From Candidatus Krumholzibacteriia bacterium (GTDB lineage: Bacteria; Krumholzibacteriota; Krumholzibacteriia; LZORAL124-64-63), in the NCBI GenBank assembly GCA_030632925.1, contig DAOVTU010000115.1, positions 1-7,802 of the forward strand: a DNA stretch of 7,802 nt, written 5' to 3'. The notes beneath the pieces are model-generated. The model was not told the origin of the DNA, ran no database searches, and was given only the letters and a program-made list of their open reading frames with translations. The position numbers and the translations under genes are program-made. Below are positions 6,587 through 7,802 of this stretch, in pieces (positions within the stretch are counted from its first letter, which is position 1; every line of letters starts with the position of its first letter).

Positions 6587-7278
6587 GGCGGCGTGCCCAG
6601 CGCTGTCCGGCCTGCCTCATTCCCCAGGCCTATTGTGTGTGCCAGGTGATGCCAGCCGAAAAAGTGCCCACCCGCGTCACGGTGGTCATTCACTACGCCG
6701 ACATCGACCGCACCACCAATACCGGCAAGTGGGCACCCCTGGTTTTAGCCAACAGCGAAATCCTGATTCGGGGCCGGCGCGAATTGCCCTTGGATATGAA
6801 CCAGGCTGTGAAACCTGACTACCACAACGTTCTGCTTTATCCGTCGGCTGACAGCCAGGAACTCACGCCCGCCTACCTCGCAGGCCTGACCAAGCCCGTC
6901 AATTTGATCGTGCCGGATGGCAACTGGAATCAGGCTGGAAAAATGGTCAAACGTGAGCCCCAGATGGTGGCCCTGCCCCACGTGCACCTGCAAATCGACA
7001 AACCGACCCGCTACCGCCTGCGGACCGCGGCCCACGAGCACTGGATTTCCACTTTTGAGGCCATCGCCCGGGCGCTGGGAATTGTGGAAGGCCCGGCCTT
7101 GCAGCAGCGCCTGGAATATTTCTTCGATGTGGCGGTCGAGCGTGTGCTTTTTCTCAAGGGCCGGATCAAAAGCCAGGACGTCACTGGCGGGATGAGCCAG
7201 GAAATGATCGGCCAGTATCACCGCGAAAATGACGATCAAACCTATATCGAAGCACTGAAAAAAAGGGGCCAGGACTGA
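6583..7278 (+). CDS. DTW-domain protein, probable tRNA-uridine aminocarboxypropyltransferase
   Basis: 231 residues. The N-terminus has a likely zinc site, Cys8-x2-Cys11-x6-Cys18-x-Cys20. The DTW domain follows: HYADIDRTTNTGKWA (37-51), the signature region PDGNWNQAGKM (111-121) and an STFEA motif (156-160). Members such as E. coli TapT/YfiP transfer the 3-amino-3-carboxypropyl group from S-adenosylmethionine to a uridine base in tRNA (acp3U). The signature is usually D-G-T-W; here residue 114 is Asn, but Asp112 and Trp115 are kept, so activity is plausible but not certain. The ATG overlaps the deaminase stop as ATGA, with no good ribosome site of its own, which suggests coupled translation. 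A tRNA-modifying enzyme behind a purine deaminase has no obvious functional logic. Family call is firm; position and tRNA substrate are unknown. Confidence 0.88.
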   Translation: MRRRAQRCPACLIPQAYCVCQVMPAEKVPTRVTVVIHYADIDRTTNTGKWAPLVLANSEILIRGRRELPLDMNQAVKPDYHNVLLYPSADSQELTPAYLAGLTKPVNLIVPDGNWNQAGKMVKREPQMVALPHVHLQIDKPTRYRLRTAAHEHWISTFEAIARALGIVEGPALQQRLEYFFDVAVERVLFLKGRIKSQDVTGGMSQEMIGQYHRENDDQTYIEALKKRGQD

Positions 7279-7361
7279 CGATTTGCCGTGGCAGGAATAT
7301 CTGGCAATGAGAATCAACTTCAAGTAGGATAAATTCAGTCCTTATTCCCACCCGCATATTC

Positions 7362-7366
7362 GGAGG
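7362..7366 (+). promoter_or_regulatory. Ribosome binding site of the secreted amidohydrolase gene
   Basis: GGAGG lies nine bases upstream of the ATG at 7376. The rest of the 97-base gap (7279-7375) holds no convincing terminator and only weak -35/-10 candidates, such as TAGGAT at 7326-7331. I therefore cannot say whether this gene has its own promoter. Confidence 0.65.
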
Positions 7367-7375
7367 CAATCCCTG

Positions 7376-7802
7376 ATGCGCCCAGTGCTTCGGCTCCTAC
7401 CCCTGTTGCTGCTATTGGCCTTACCGGCCACCGCCGCCACCACCGCCTTTGTCGGTGCCCACGTCATCCCCATTGAGGGGCCGGAAATTCCGGATGGCAC
7501 CCTGATCATCAAAGACGGCCACATCGTCGCGGTCGGCCCTCGTGACCAGGTGAAAGTACCCGGTGGCGCCACGGTAATTGATGTCGCCGGTCGCTTCATC
7601 ATGCCGGGACTGGTCGATACCCACAGTCACATCGGCGGCTTCCGTGCCGCGGACAACAGCGGGCCCATCCAACCGGGCGTGCGCATCAGCGACGGCTTGA
7701 ACGTTTTTGACGCCGGATACCGCCGCGCAGTGGCCGGCGGACTGACCACCCTGAATGTGATGCCGGGCAGTGGCTTTTTGAGCAGCGGGCAGACCATCTA
7801 CC
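7376..7802 (+). CDS. Exported amidohydrolase (imidazolonepropionase-like), N-terminal part
   Basis: 142 residues are visible before the right edge. It begins with a Sec signal peptide, a Leu-rich core ending ALPATAA, with likely cleavage near residues 20-21, so the protein is periplasmic or secreted. No lipobox is seen. Then comes the amidohydrolase beta-sandwich strand pattern (AFVGAHVIPIEG, GTLIIKDGHIVAVG), followed by the barrel entry MPGLVDTHSHIGG with the metal-binding HxH at His83 and His85. Exported members of this group include predicted dipeptidases and imidazolonepropionase-like hydrolases; the substrate cannot be read from this fragment. It is not closely similar to the 8-oxoguanine deaminase-like protein upstream, which is cytoplasmic and of a different amidohydrolase subgroup. 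A 97-base gap separates it from the DTW gene, so it may be a separate transcription unit. Confidence 0.85.
   Translation, partial: MRPVLRLLPLLLLLALPATAATTAFVGAHVIPIEGPEIPDGTLIIKDGHIVAVGPRDQVKVPGGATVIDVAGRFIMPGLVDTHSHIGGFRAADNSGPIQPGVRISDGLNVFDAGYRRAVAGGLTTLNVMPGSGFLSSGQTIY

Noticed and set aside
7283..7307. Possible terminator hairpin after the DTW gene (TTGCC at 7283-7287, GGCAA at 7303-7307)
   Set aside because: The stem is only five pairs with a 15-base loop and no following T-run; TGGCA also occurs as a short direct repeat here. I do not count it as a terminator.
1..7802. CRISPR array, insertion sequence, tRNA or rRNA gene
   Set aside because: I saw no repeated spacer structure, transposase-like frame, terminal inverted repeats, or cloverleaf/rRNA-like sequence on either strand.

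Overview
The window is a gene-dense, high-GC segment of a diderm (Gram-negative type) bacterial chromosome. The diderm assignment rests on two lipoproteins with lipoboxes, one of them an LpoB-family protein, and on a Sec signal peptide on a third protein. The sequence alone does not fix the phylum; Pseudomonadota or an Acidobacteriota-like lineage would both fit. I see no phage, transposon, CRISPR, rRNA or tRNA signature, and almost every base is coding.

The layout is two divergent gene clusters around a 112-base gap (5143-5254). Leftwards runs a five-gene minus-strand cluster: the FAD subunit, the 2Fe-2S subunit and the molybdopterin subunit of a xanthine dehydrogenase-family molybdenum hydroxylase, then an LpoB-family lipoprotein, then a COG3014-type lipoprotein cut by the left edge. 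All four junctions are stop/start overlaps (GTGA, GTGA, ATGA, TGATG), so this looks like one translationally coupled operon. Rightwards runs an 8-oxoguanine deaminase-type amidohydrolase, which overlaps (ATGA) a DTW-domain protein of the tRNA-uridine aminocarboxypropyltransferase family. After a 97-base gap comes the start of a secreted amidohydrolase, cut by the right edge.

Functionally, the centre of the window is a purine (or pterin) module. A molybdenum hydroxylase and an 8-oxopurine aminohydrolase are transcribed apart from one short control region. Both could yield urate, or the hydroxylase could make the oxo-substrate that the deaminase then uses. The divergent gap contains two good sigma70-like promoters facing opposite ways that share one palindromic -10 element, AGTATACT.

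The odd parts are the partners. An envelope lipoprotein pair is coupled to the end of the hydroxylase operon, and a tRNA-modification enzyme is coupled to the deaminase. No protein family here is new to me. The unusual content is the gene arrangement, the shared promoter and a few residue-level departures from the families.
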